33,072 nt of DNA from a candidate division TM6 bacterium UASB340 (GTDB lineage: Bacteria; Babelota; Babeliae; Babelales; UASB340): assembly GCA_001468925.1 (NCBI GenBank), contig LDIX01000006.1:107087-140158 (forward strand), given 5' to 3'. Numbering within the stretch: position 1 is the stretch's first letter; each line of letters opens with the position of its first letter. Below the pieces are notes generated by a model. That model worked only from the letters and a program-made list of their open reading frames with translations, had not been told where the DNA came from and searched no databases. The translations under genes were made by a program, and so were the position numbers. Positions 7,313-14,741 of this stretch are shown in pieces.

Positions 7313-8953
7313 ATGATTTTTTATCTTGTTTTTAGCTTATTGTTTTTTATTTCACTTAATGCAGATCAAGTCTTTATTCCAACAGAGGCTCCTGATTTAT
7401 CAAGAGTGCCAAATTACGTTTCAGAAATGCTTCAAGAAGAAAAAGATAAAAATGAAGATTCTGAACTTTCAAAATTTGAAAATACTGTAAAAGAGATTGT
7501 AAATACGAAGGATAGCCAATTAGCCAAAAAAGCGGATGAACTAATAAAAGATAAAGATAAACTTAATAATTTATTAAGTAATTTTAAAAATACAAATACC
7601 ACTTTGGATGTAAAAGATACTGAGTTTGCAGAATTACAAGAGATTATAAACTTGCAATATGAGTATGAGCCATTATTGAACAATAAAATTTCTTTTAAGT
7701 CTAAAACCGTAGATGTAAAAAATGTGATAGAGTTTATTGGTAAAATTGCCGGTTTAAATTTTATTATAGATTCTTCAGTTACCGGAATTATCAGTAATAT
7801 AAATTTTGAAAATATTACACTATCATCTGCATTAAAAATTGTTTTATCGTCTGCATTTCCAAAACTGGTTCTTGTAAGAGAGCATAACGTTTTACGAATT
7901 ATGAATTTAAAAGATGCAGTGTTAATTTTAAAATCAAAATACGCAGATTCGCTTGTATCCGATTTTGTAATAATTTATAACGCAAAATTTTCAGAAACGT
8001 TTAAGCTTCGTGTTGAAAAGATGTGGTATGGAATTATTGGAAAATCAGAAAATAAAAAGGGATACTATTTAGTTTTTGATGATGAATCAAAAAAGATATT
8101 TTTTAAGGGTAATAAATCTGAAATTTTAGAATTTAAAAATTTTTTAAAACAGATTGATATTGATATACCGCAAATAAGAATAGATGCTCGAGTAGTTGTG
8201 GCTGCAAAAGATTTTGAAGAAAGTTTTGGGTTGCAAGTTTCAGGTGTTTATAATAGATCGGCAAGTATTAATCACGGTTGGAATGTGGCAGGCTTTGGTC
8301 CGATAAAAACCGATGGACAGGGCGATTTTAAAACAGGTAACTTAATGGATTGGGCATTAAATTTATTACCGGATTCTGCAAGTAAGTTTTTAAATTTTCC
8401 ATTTATTTTAGGCGGTCATGATTTAAATACAAAGCGTTTAAATTTAGTTTTAAATGCTGCAGAAAATAAAAGCGAAATAGAAACTATTTTAAAACCAACG
8501 CTTCTTGTTAATAGCGGAGATTTTGCAGAAATTTTGGTTGGTAATGAAGTTCCAATAGAAACAAATGTGCAAGAAAGAATTGAAGGCTCTTTACGAAATA
8601 TTGATACAATAAGTTATAAAGATCTGGGTATGAAACTTAAAGTCAAACCAACTGTTACTCCGGATAATAAATCAGTATTTTTGGATATTTTTGTTGAACA
8701 CTCGTATTTTAAAGATGCAACGTTTAATGCAAAAACTTCTGTGATTGTTATGAATAAGACGACTAATAAAGTTTTATTGAATAGCGGCCAGACAACACTT
8801 ATTGGTGGTTTGATTTCCAATGAAAAAAGAAAGATCAAAAATGGTGTTCCAATTTTACAGCATATTCCGGTTATTGGATTGCTTTTTTCGGGTAAAAGAA
8901 AATTAAAAAATGATGATCAATTGATGATTTTTATTACCCCAACGATCGTTTAA
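7313..8953 (+). CDS. Secretin (PilQ/GspD family outer-membrane channel)
   Basis: 546 aa. A signal peptide (1-17) leads into a charged, probably coiled-coil stretch (about 30-110). Next is an N0/STN-like domain (about 122-200), an N1-like domain (about 205-280) and the C-terminal secretin barrel (about 283-546). Recognisable secretin blocks include PQIRIDARVV, VGNEVPIETNV, the VKPTV strand, SGQTTLIGGL and the closing LMIFITPTIV. The protein would form the multimeric outer-membrane pore for pilus passage or type II export. A GGGGAC box lies about 11 nt before the ATG, a slightly long spacing. It has fewer N-terminal domains than many GspD proteins, closer to PilQ. No terminator follows; a likely promoter for the Hint operon starts 22 bp after its stop. 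Confidence 0.92.
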   Translation: MIFYLVFSLLFFISLNADQVFIPTEAPDLSRVPNYVSEMLQEEKDKNEDSELSKFENTVKEIVNTKDSQLAKKADELIKDKDKLNNLLSNFKNTNTTLDVKDTEFAELQEIINLQYEYEPLLNNKISFKSKTVDVKNVIEFIGKIAGLNFIIDSSVTGIISNINFENITLSSALKIVLSSAFPKLVLVREHNVLRIMNLKDAVLILKSKYADSLVSDFVIIYNAKFSETFKLRVEKMWYGIIGKSENKKGYYLVFDDESKKIFFKGNKSEILEFKNFLKQIDIDIPQIRIDARVVVAAKDFEESFGLQVSGVYNRSASINHGWNVAGFGPIKTDGQGDFKTGNLMDWALNLLPDSASKFLNFPFILGGHDLNTKRLNLVLNAAENKSEIETILKPTLLVNSGDFAEILVGNEVPIETNVQERIEGSLRNIDTISYKDLGMKLKVKPTVTPDNKSVFLDIFVEHSYFKDATFNAKTSVIVMNKTTNKVLLNSGQTTLIGGLISNEKRKIKNGVPILQHIPVIGLLFSGKRKLKNDDQLMIFITPTIV

Positions 8954-8974
8954 AAAAATAATTAAAAATATTTC

Positions 8975-9002
8975 TTTACATCAACTCAAAATTTACTAAT
9001 AT
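8975..9002 (+). promoter_or_regulatory. Likely sigma70 promoter of the Hint operon
   Basis: TTTACA (8975-8980) and TAATAT (8997-9002) are separated by 16 bp, upstream of a strong Shine-Dalgarno (GAGGAG, 9037-9042) and the ATG at 9048. The predicted leader is about 40 nt. It is among the best matches to a sigma70 promoter in the window, and it suggests the Hint cassette can be expressed separately from the secretin genes. Confidence 0.5.
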
Positions 9003-9047
9003 TATTCAGGTTTAATCAATTTTTTTTATTTTATCTGAGGAGTTAGT

Positions 9048-10148
9048 ATGTTTTGTTTAAAACGATTAGGTCTACTGTTTTATGTTTTTTTATTTTTATT
9101 TTGTGATGGAAATTTATTCGCTGGGCTTTTACCAGAAGCCATTGTAGAGGTTGGTGAAAATGAATATAAAATGGTTAAAGATTTTAAAAAAGGAGATAAG
9201 GTTATTAGTTTAGCTGAAGTTGATAATAAATATTTATTATGTGATTCAGAGGTTTTGGATTTAAAAATAAATAAAAAAAGCTCGAATAAGGCTGTATTGC
9301 TTGAATTAACTTCGGAAGATGGAAAATCTGGATTATTAATGATTGGTGAAGATCAAAAATTTTACAAAATGGGTGATTTACATAAATTAAAAGCAAAATT
9401 ATTTGATTATGTAAAAAAAGATAAAGAAAAATTTTTAAAAATATTATTTAATGCCGTTTGGGTTGATGCTAAAAATTTAGAAGTTGGAGATGAAATACGT
9501 GGTTCACAAAATAATTCGCTTAAGGTGACAAAAATAGAGCCAATAGAATTGGATGAGAATGTTGATTTCTGTGAGCTATCATTAAAAAGTAATCATACAT
9601 TTTATTTAATTGATACGGCTGGTCATTATGTATTGACTCATAATATTGGTTTTTTAGCTTTTGTTTGTATTGGAGCTTTGATTGGTGGTGTTGCTGGTGG
9701 TGGTTATGCTGCCTGGTCATCACATAAAAAAGGAATTTTATCAAAGAAAACTATTATACGAGGCGCATTGATTGGGGTTGTTGTTGGGGCTGCGACAGCC
9801 GCAATTATATATGGATTGGTTATGCTTCGATTGGAGTTTTTTTCAAATGGAAACTCTTCGATTGTAAACTTTTTGTCAAAACACCAATCTATTAAAGATT
9901 TTATTGAGATAGTAGAAAAAATATATTCTAATATTGGAAATTATCCTGATCATGTTGTTAAATTGTTAAATCAATTACGTGAAGGATTTACTCAGTTATG
10001 TAAGGGTGTTGAAATCTTAGCTGTTAGTACACCTATAGGAGTTGCTGGTATTGGAGCTGAAAAATATGAAATCGATGGTTTTGTTGAAAAAACTTTTATT
10101 CGAGAAACCGAAGATACGAATTTTGTAGGAATGGATGATGAAAATTAA
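9048..10148 (+). CDS. Secreted degenerate Hint-domain protein with transmembrane hairpin (paralogue 1)
   Basis: 366 aa. A signal peptide (1-25, probable cleavage after LFA) is followed at once by a Hint (hedgehog/intein) fold, about 26-199. The fold's start GLLPEA aligns with the usual CFxxGT block, so catalytic Cys1 is replaced by Gly26. Block B, normally TxxH, reads GEDQKF (100-105). The AKNLEVGDEI strand (141-150) and C-terminal HYVLTHN (193-199) with the terminal His-Asn are kept. Two glycine/alanine-rich transmembrane segments follow (about 202-222 and 238-260), then a ~105-residue tail of unknown function. Canonical splicing is not expected without Cys1, though Asn-based C-terminal cleavage remains possible. 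First gene of an operon with a strong Shine-Dalgarno. It overlaps the next gene by 11-14 bp. The Hint assignment is by motif order, not by a database match. Confidence 0.72.
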   Translation: MFCLKRLGLLFYVFLFLFCDGNLFAGLLPEAIVEVGENEYKMVKDFKKGDKVISLAEVDNKYLLCDSEVLDLKINKKSSNKAVLLELTSEDGKSGLLMIGEDQKFYKMGDLHKLKAKLFDYVKKDKEKFLKILFNAVWVDAKNLEVGDEIRGSQNNSLKVTKIEPIELDENVDFCELSLKSNHTFYLIDTAGHYVLTHNIGFLAFVCIGALIGGVAGGGYAAWSSHKKGILSKKTIIRGALIGVVVGAATAAIIYGLVMLRLEFFSNGNSSIVNFLSKHQSIKDFIEIVEKIYSNIGNYPDHVVKLLNQLREGFTQLCKGVEILAVSTPIGVAGIGAEKYEIDGFVEKTFIRETEDTNFVGMDDEN

Positions 10149-11184
10149 TTTAAAATATTATCTATATAATTTTTTAAAAAAAATGAACATAAGCGTTTTT
10201 TTAATTTTTACTCTACTTGCTACAGATTTAAGTGCCTCTTTTGATAAAATTGATAATAGTACCCAAGCGAATGTTGGATGTTTAAACTTAGAGCAAAATT
10301 TTTTAGGAATAAAGGCTAATTCTTATAAAGATGATTTTGGATATTTGATACAAATAGAAGATTTTTTAGGATTAAGAAGCGCGTGGATTATTGTTGGTGA
10401 AAATCAAATATTTGCTAAAAATGTTAATAGTGCATTTTTGAAAGATAAGGTTTTATATGAATTAGAAAATTGTTCTTTAGATGGAATAAAAAGTGATATT
10501 GCTTCTATATTTATAAAATATAAATTTATTAAGGCAAAAGATTTAAAAATAGAGGATAGGATTGATGGTTTTACAAATATATTTAAAGTAAAAAAAATAT
10601 ATAACGTAAAAATATCTGAGGATCTATATTTAAATATTTTAAATAAGAATAAAAAATATGCTTTTTTTGAAATGCAAACAATAGATAATTTTTATTTAAA
10701 AAAATTTGCTTCAAAAGATCATGCAAATTTAATTTTGGATTTTTTTCTTATTGGTGGTCTTATTAAATGTAATTTAAATTTTTTTTCCTATAAAACTAGG
10801 TTTGGTAAAAGTTTTGATGAGACTTTTTCTTGCTATGGGATTTTTAAGAATTTTTTAACTGGAGCTATTGTTGGATCTGCTGTGGGAGAAATTTTTTGGA
10901 ATATTTTGTTATATATCGAAAAGTGGTTTGATAGACTATTTGACGGTAAGGATATTGATGTAATTCTTGGCATGTATAAATTGTTACCAATTCGGTATAG
11001 TTTTTTGAATGAAAATAAAGTAGATGGTTTGTTATCGGATATTAATTTTTTAAAAATAGATTTTTTGAATGAAAATGAACTTCATTTGGATAGTGTAAAA
11101 TTGGATTGCATTAAATTAATTAGTCCTGATGGACACTATATAAAAAATGAGATTGGAAAGCTTGCTTGTTTAAAAAAAGTTTAA
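10138..11184 (+). CDS. Secreted, further decayed Hint-like paralogue (paralogue 2)
   Basis: 348 aa from the second of two adjacent ATGs (10135 and 10138); the second sits 7 nt from a TAGGA box. After an N-terminal hydrophobic segment (about 17-34) the protein follows its upstream neighbour. It has VGENQIFAK (86-94) in place of block B, FIKAKDLKIEDRI (130-142) matching the neighbour's VDAKNLEVGDEI strand, and DNFYL (183-187) matching the HTFYL strand. The C-terminal His-Asn end of the Hint fold is lost; the chain reads on as KDHANLILDFF. Two hydrophobic, glycine-containing segments (about 196-210 and 236-260) match the hairpin of paralogue 1. The tail contains a short repeat (FLNEN twice, about 286 and 307). 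Probably a non-catalytic structural or decoy relative. Function unknown. Confidence 0.65.
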   Translation: MKINLKYYLYNFLKKMNISVFLIFTLLATDLSASFDKIDNSTQANVGCLNLEQNFLGIKANSYKDDFGYLIQIEDFLGLRSAWIIVGENQIFAKNVNSAFLKDKVLYELENCSLDGIKSDIASIFIKYKFIKAKDLKIEDRIDGFTNIFKVKKIYNVKISEDLYLNILNKNKKYAFFEMQTIDNFYLKKFASKDHANLILDFFLIGGLIKCNLNFFSYKTRFGKSFDETFSCYGIFKNFLTGAIVGSAVGEIFWNILLYIEKWFDRLFDGKDIDVILGMYKLLPIRYSFLNENKVDGLLSDINFLKIDFLNENELHLDSVKLDCIKLISPDGHYIKNEIGKLACLKKV

Positions 11185-11199
11185 AATTAAGGGATTATG

Positions 11200-12243
11200 A
11201 TGAAAAATAATTTAAGAAAGCTTTTTATTTTTGGAATGTTTTTTTTGTCTTCAAGTTGTGCAATTTTTGGAATGATTCCAGGAACAAGAATATTAGTTAA
11301 AGGTGATGACCATAAAAATGTTGAAGATTTTAAAATTGGAGATTTACTTTCTATTTATAGCATCAAAGATAAAGGATTAGAAGGGGAATTACGGGAAATT
11401 GAAGAGATTGAGATTGAAAAGATTAAAGAAGTTATTGTAATTAAAACTGACTTGGGGGATTTTGTTTTTGGTCCAGAACAGCGTATTTACAATAGAAAAA
11501 TATTTAAATTTGTTAGAGCTAACGAATTAACTACTGATGATTTGTTATATTCTCCAGAGTTAAAAAATATAGCGATAAAGGATGTTTATACAAAAAAATT
11601 AAAAGATAAAACTCAGATATATAAAATTTCAATTAAAGATAAAAATTTATTTTTAGCATTGATAGATGATAAAAATCATATTTTATTACATAATGAGCCA
11701 ATAACCATAGCGTTAGTAACTGTTGCATGGGGTGCAGGAGAGACGGTTGTTCAATGGGTTGGTTTAGCCGCGCTTGGAGTGTTTGCTAAAAAAATTTTGG
11801 CCGATATTTTTAAAAAAAAGCTTGAAAAAAATGGAGTAGATGTTTCTGGCTTGAAGATAGAAGATTTATCCAATCAATCTTTTATTGGGGGTAGTTCTGG
11901 CCCAGATAAAGATCCCAAAGATGATGATAAAGATTTTAAAAAACCGTTGGAAGGTGATTCTTGTAAGATAATAAAAGGTGTCTCTAAAGCTCCTGAAAAA
12001 CTTGAGCCAAATTCTGGTTATTATAAACTTGATAACTCAAATAAAACAGATATTGTTTCAAAAACTGTTTACAACGAGGATGGACAACCAAATTTTAGAG
12101 AAGATTATAAAATTGGTGAAGATTTTAGATCTCATTTTGATAAAAAAACAGGTGTTGAATTTACAGGAAATCATAGGCATACATTTGAGTATAATGAAAA
12201 TGGAAAAGTTATTAAACCTGTTAAAATTGAATCTTTGGATTAA
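11200..12243 (+). CDS. Secreted Hint-domain protein with toxin-like C-terminal module (paralogue 3)
   Basis: 347 aa from the second of two adjacent ATGs (11197, 11200); AAGGG lies 6 nt before the second. A signal sequence (about 6-23) leads into a Hint-like fold (24-165). It begins GMIPGTRILV with Gly24 in place of Cys1, has VEDFKIGDLL (41-50), GPEQRI (91-96) instead of block B, and ends NHILLHN (159-165) with the His-Asn pair. A hydrophobic segment (about 168-196) and a Gly/Asp/Lys linker (229-250) follow. The last ~85 residues form a separate module with GYYKL, a YNEDGQPNFREDY segment (291-303), NHRHTF (324-329) and YNENGK. This resembles C-terminal effector tips of polymorphic toxins, which often sit behind a Hint domain; I cannot name the toxin family. 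It is followed 3 bp later by a candidate immunity gene. Confidence 0.7.
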   Translation: MKNNLRKLFIFGMFFLSSSCAIFGMIPGTRILVKGDDHKNVEDFKIGDLLSIYSIKDKGLEGELREIEEIEIEKIKEVIVIKTDLGDFVFGPEQRIYNRKIFKFVRANELTTDDLLYSPELKNIAIKDVYTKKLKDKTQIYKISIKDKNLFLALIDDKNHILLHNEPITIALVTVAWGAGETVVQWVGLAALGVFAKKILADIFKKKLEKNGVDVSGLKIEDLSNQSFIGGSSGPDKDPKDDDKDFKKPLEGDSCKIIKGVSKAPEKLEPNSGYYKLDNSNKTDIVSKTVYNEDGQPNFREDYKIGEDFRSHFDKKTGVEFTGNHRHTFEYNENGKVIKPVKIESLD

Positions 12244-12246
12244 ATT

Positions 12247-12756
12247 ATGTATACAAGCGTTTTAGTCAAAATTGAATTTATAGATAAAAATATTGATTTA
12301 GATAAAAAAATAGAATTATCATTTGAAATAACCAATATAGGTGTTAAATATAAAATAGGGACAAATTTTGGGGGAAATATAGCGAAACCTTTTATGTCGA
12401 TTCTTCAAAAATTGAAAAATAATGAATTAATTTTTGAGTTAACAGATTGTCCTATGGATACACAGACTGTAGATCTTTTTGGTGGTGATTGTCCAATTGA
12501 TAACAGTGAAAAACATGTTGCATTAGTTTATGAGTCTTTATCTTCTAGAATGGCTAGGGTTCAGCGATTTTTTGAAGAGTTGTTAGCTGATAAAAATATA
12601 AAAAATGTAATTGTTGATATAGATGCTGAAAATACTTTTGATTATCAGGAATTTGATAAAATAAGAATAAAGGTTTCTAAATTTAGAGATAAAATGATTG
12701 AATTATTTGAAGAAAATAATCAATTTACACCTACTGTTAGAATTATATTTGAATAA
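12247..12756 (+). CDS. Small cytosolic protein, candidate immunity partner of the upstream toxin
   Basis: 169 aa, not recognised. There is no signal peptide or membrane segment, unlike the three genes before it. It is predicted soluble, with an N-terminal beta-rich half (about 4-75), a middle acidic loop containing two DCP(M/I)D motifs (about 67-87) and a C-terminal alpha/beta half. The start lies 3 bp after the stop of the Hint/toxin gene with no separate Shine-Dalgarno, so translation is probably coupled. Position, small size and cytosolic location are what is expected of the immunity gene in a polymorphic toxin locus; that role is inferred from context alone. It could instead be an export chaperone for the upstream proteins. 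Last gene of the operon. Confidence 0.6.
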   Translation: MYTSVLVKIEFIDKNIDLDKKIELSFEITNIGVKYKIGTNFGGNIAKPFMSILQKLKNNELIFELTDCPMDTQTVDLFGGDCPIDNSEKHVALVYESLSSRMARVQRFFEELLADKNIKNVIVDIDAENTFDYQEFDKIRIKVSKFRDKMIELFEENNQFTPTVRIIFE

Positions 12757-12842
12757 TTAAAACATTTTTTTTAGTGTTTATATTTTTTTTAAATAAACCC
12801 CTTTTGCGAACATAATTTTTTTGAACTATCCTAACTTATTAG

Positions 12843-12863
12843 ATCCTGAAATAAATTCAGGAT
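12843..12863. repeat. Small palindromic element, ATCCTGAA-5 nt-TTCAGGAT
   Basis: Perfect 8-bp arms around a 5-nt loop in the 145-bp gap before acsA, followed by GATGACAC. The word resembles a short dispersed palindrome found in intergenic regions of several intracellular bacteria. It could be such a repeat or a weak terminator of the Hint operon; no T-run follows it. Only one copy was noticed in this window. Confidence 0.5.
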
Positions 12864-12901
12864 GACACGGTCTATATATTTTTTGAAAATTTGGATAAAA
12901 C

Positions 12902-14722
12902 ATGAGTGATAAATTTTGGTCGAATGAAGCAAAAAAGTTGGATTGGTTCAAAGAGTGGGATAAAGTAAGTTCAGGCGAAAAGCCTTATGTAAAATGGTTT
13001 GTTGGTGGAGAGTTAAATGCATCATATCAGTGTGTGGATAGGCACGTAAAAAATGGGTTAGGTGAAAAAATTGCACTTTATTGGGAAAGTGAGTCCGGGG
13101 AATCTCAAAGCTTTACATACAATGATCTTTATATTCATGTAAACAAACTTGCATCAGGATTGAAAAATCTTGGTGTAAAAAAGGGAGATGTCGTAGTTTT
13201 ATATATGCCTATGATTCCACAAGCGATATTTTCTATTTTAGCTGTTGCGCGAATTGGTGCAATTCACAATGTCGTATTTTCTGCATTTTCCTATAAATCT
13301 TTAAAAGATCGAATAATAGACACAAATGCAAAATTTATAATTACTGCAGATTTTGTTTTGCGTAGAGGAAAATATACGGATCTAAAATTTATTGTAGATT
13401 TAGCAGCACATGAAACATCGATAGAAAAAGTTATTTTGATAAAACGTACCGATAAACCTGTTGCCATTGATAATAAAAAAGATATTTTATATGAAGATTT
13501 AATCAGTAAATCTGAAGGTTACTGTGAACCCGAGCATATGGAATCAAGTGATCCATTATTTATACTTTATACTTCCGGAACTACAGGAAAACCAAAAGGT
13601 ATAGTTCATTCAACCGGTGGTTATTTAACTTATGTAAATTCAACTTTTGAATCTGCATTTGGTAAAGTTAAAGATGAAATTTATTGGTGTACTGCCGATA
13701 TTGGTTGGGTAACCGGACATTCATATGTTGTTTATGCTCCATTAATGTCGGGAACAACTATGATTCTTCATGAGGGTGCTCCGGACTATCCAGATCCATC
13801 AACTTGGTGGAAGATTATTCAAAAATATAAAGTATCGGTTTTTTATACTTCGCCAACGGCAATAAGAATGTTAATAAAATTGGGCCAAGAATGGCTTTCC
13901 GGTTTTGACTTAAGTTCATTGCGAGTTTTGGGTTCCGTTGGTGAAGCTATTAATCCTGATGTTTGGCAGTGGTTTTTTGAACACGTTGGTAATAAAAAAT
14001 GTCCAATTATAGATACCTGGTGGCAGACGGAAACCGGTGGTTTTATGATTTCACCAAAAAGAGAGTATGGAATCGAAAAATTAAAACCGGGATCCGCAAC
14101 ATTTCCGCTAAATATTATAGATGCGCAAATTGTTGATGAACATGGGTTGCCTTTGCCGGATGGATATAAAGGCTATTTGGTGATAAAAAATTGTTGGCCC
14201 GGATTAACTTTGGGAATTTGGGGCGATAATAAAAGATATGAAGAAACTTATTGGTCAAAATTTAAAGACTGTTATTATGCCGGTGATTTTGCAATAAAAG
14301 ATAAGGATGGATATTTTTGGATTTTGGGTAGATCCGATGAAACTTTAAATATTGCAGGTCATAGGATTGGTACGGCAGAAATTGAAAATGCCGTGATTAA
14401 AAATCATATGGTTGCCGAAGCGGCTGTTGCAGCTGTGCCGGATAAAATAAAAGGCCAGGATTTTGCTCTTTTCGTTGTTTTAAAAACGCAATCTGAAAAT
14501 ACCGATATTATAAAAACTGAAATAATTAATACTTTGAAAATAGAGATTGGCGCTTTGGCAAAACCTGGTAAGATATATTTTGTTGATAGTTTGCCAAAAA
14601 CCAGATCGGGTAAAATTATAAGAAGAGTTTTATCCAACTTATTACAAAAACAAGATATTGGTGATTTATCGACGTTGGAAAATATAAGTGCAATTGAAAA
14701 TATAAAATCTGTGATCAGATGA
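12902..14722 (+). CDS. acsA: Acetyl-CoA synthetase (AMP-forming)
   Basis: Converts acetate, ATP and CoA to acetyl-CoA, AMP and pyrophosphate through an acetyl-adenylate, in the cytosol. Diagnostic ANL-superfamily motifs are intact: the P-loop-like YTSGTTGKPKG (223-233), DTWWQTETGG (371-380) with the acetate-pocket tryptophans, the hinge region GRSDETLNIAGHRIG and the C-terminal KTRSGK with the adenylating, acetylation-prone Lys571. At 606 aa it is slightly shorter than typical Acs (about 650), mainly at the N-terminus, which still carries the WF(V)GGELNASYQCVDRH signature. The ATG at 12902 has only a weak GGA upstream. It forms a two-gene unit with the SurA-like gene 19 bp downstream. In a bacterium with reduced metabolism, acetate scavenging from a host would make sense, but that is inference. 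Confidence 0.95.
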   Translation: MSDKFWSNEAKKLDWFKEWDKVSSGEKPYVKWFVGGELNASYQCVDRHVKNGLGEKIALYWESESGESQSFTYNDLYIHVNKLASGLKNLGVKKGDVVVLYMPMIPQAIFSILAVARIGAIHNVVFSAFSYKSLKDRIIDTNAKFIITADFVLRRGKYTDLKFIVDLAAHETSIEKVILIKRTDKPVAIDNKKDILYEDLISKSEGYCEPEHMESSDPLFILYTSGTTGKPKGIVHSTGGYLTYVNSTFESAFGKVKDEIYWCTADIGWVTGHSYVVYAPLMSGTTMILHEGAPDYPDPSTWWKIIQKYKVSVFYTSPTAIRMLIKLGQEWLSGFDLSSLRVLGSVGEAINPDVWQWFFEHVGNKKCPIIDTWWQTETGGFMISPKREYGIEKLKPGSATFPLNIIDAQIVDEHGLPLPDGYKGYLVIKNCWPGLTLGIWGDNKRYEETYWSKFKDCYYAGDFAIKDKDGYFWILGRSDETLNIAGHRIGTAEIENAVIKNHMVAEAAVAAVPDKIKGQDFALFVVLKTQSENTDIIKTEIINTLKIEIGALAKPGKIYFVDSLPKTRSGKIIRRVLSNLLQKQDIGDLSTLENISAIENIKSVIR

Positions 14723-14741
14723 ATTTTTTGTGGGAGAAAAT

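Noticed and set aside
9048-12243. Active self-splicing inteins
   Set aside because: No N-extein, Cys1 replaced by Gly and block-B His absent; the Hint proteins are secreted ORFs, not insertions in host genes.
11978-12265. 95-aa frame overlapping the toxin-like module
   Set aside because: Alternative frame inside a clear gene, Leu/Ile/Lys-rich by composition only; no start signal.
12757-12842. Possible terminator after the Hint operon (T-runs with GTTTAT...ATAAAC)
   Set aside because: The stem is only 6 bp, all but one pair A-T, with a long loop and no following T-run.
14730-14741. Upstream GTG start for the SurA-like gene
   Set aside because: It overlaps the Shine-Dalgarno of the ATG at 14742, and the signal peptide begins properly at the ATG.
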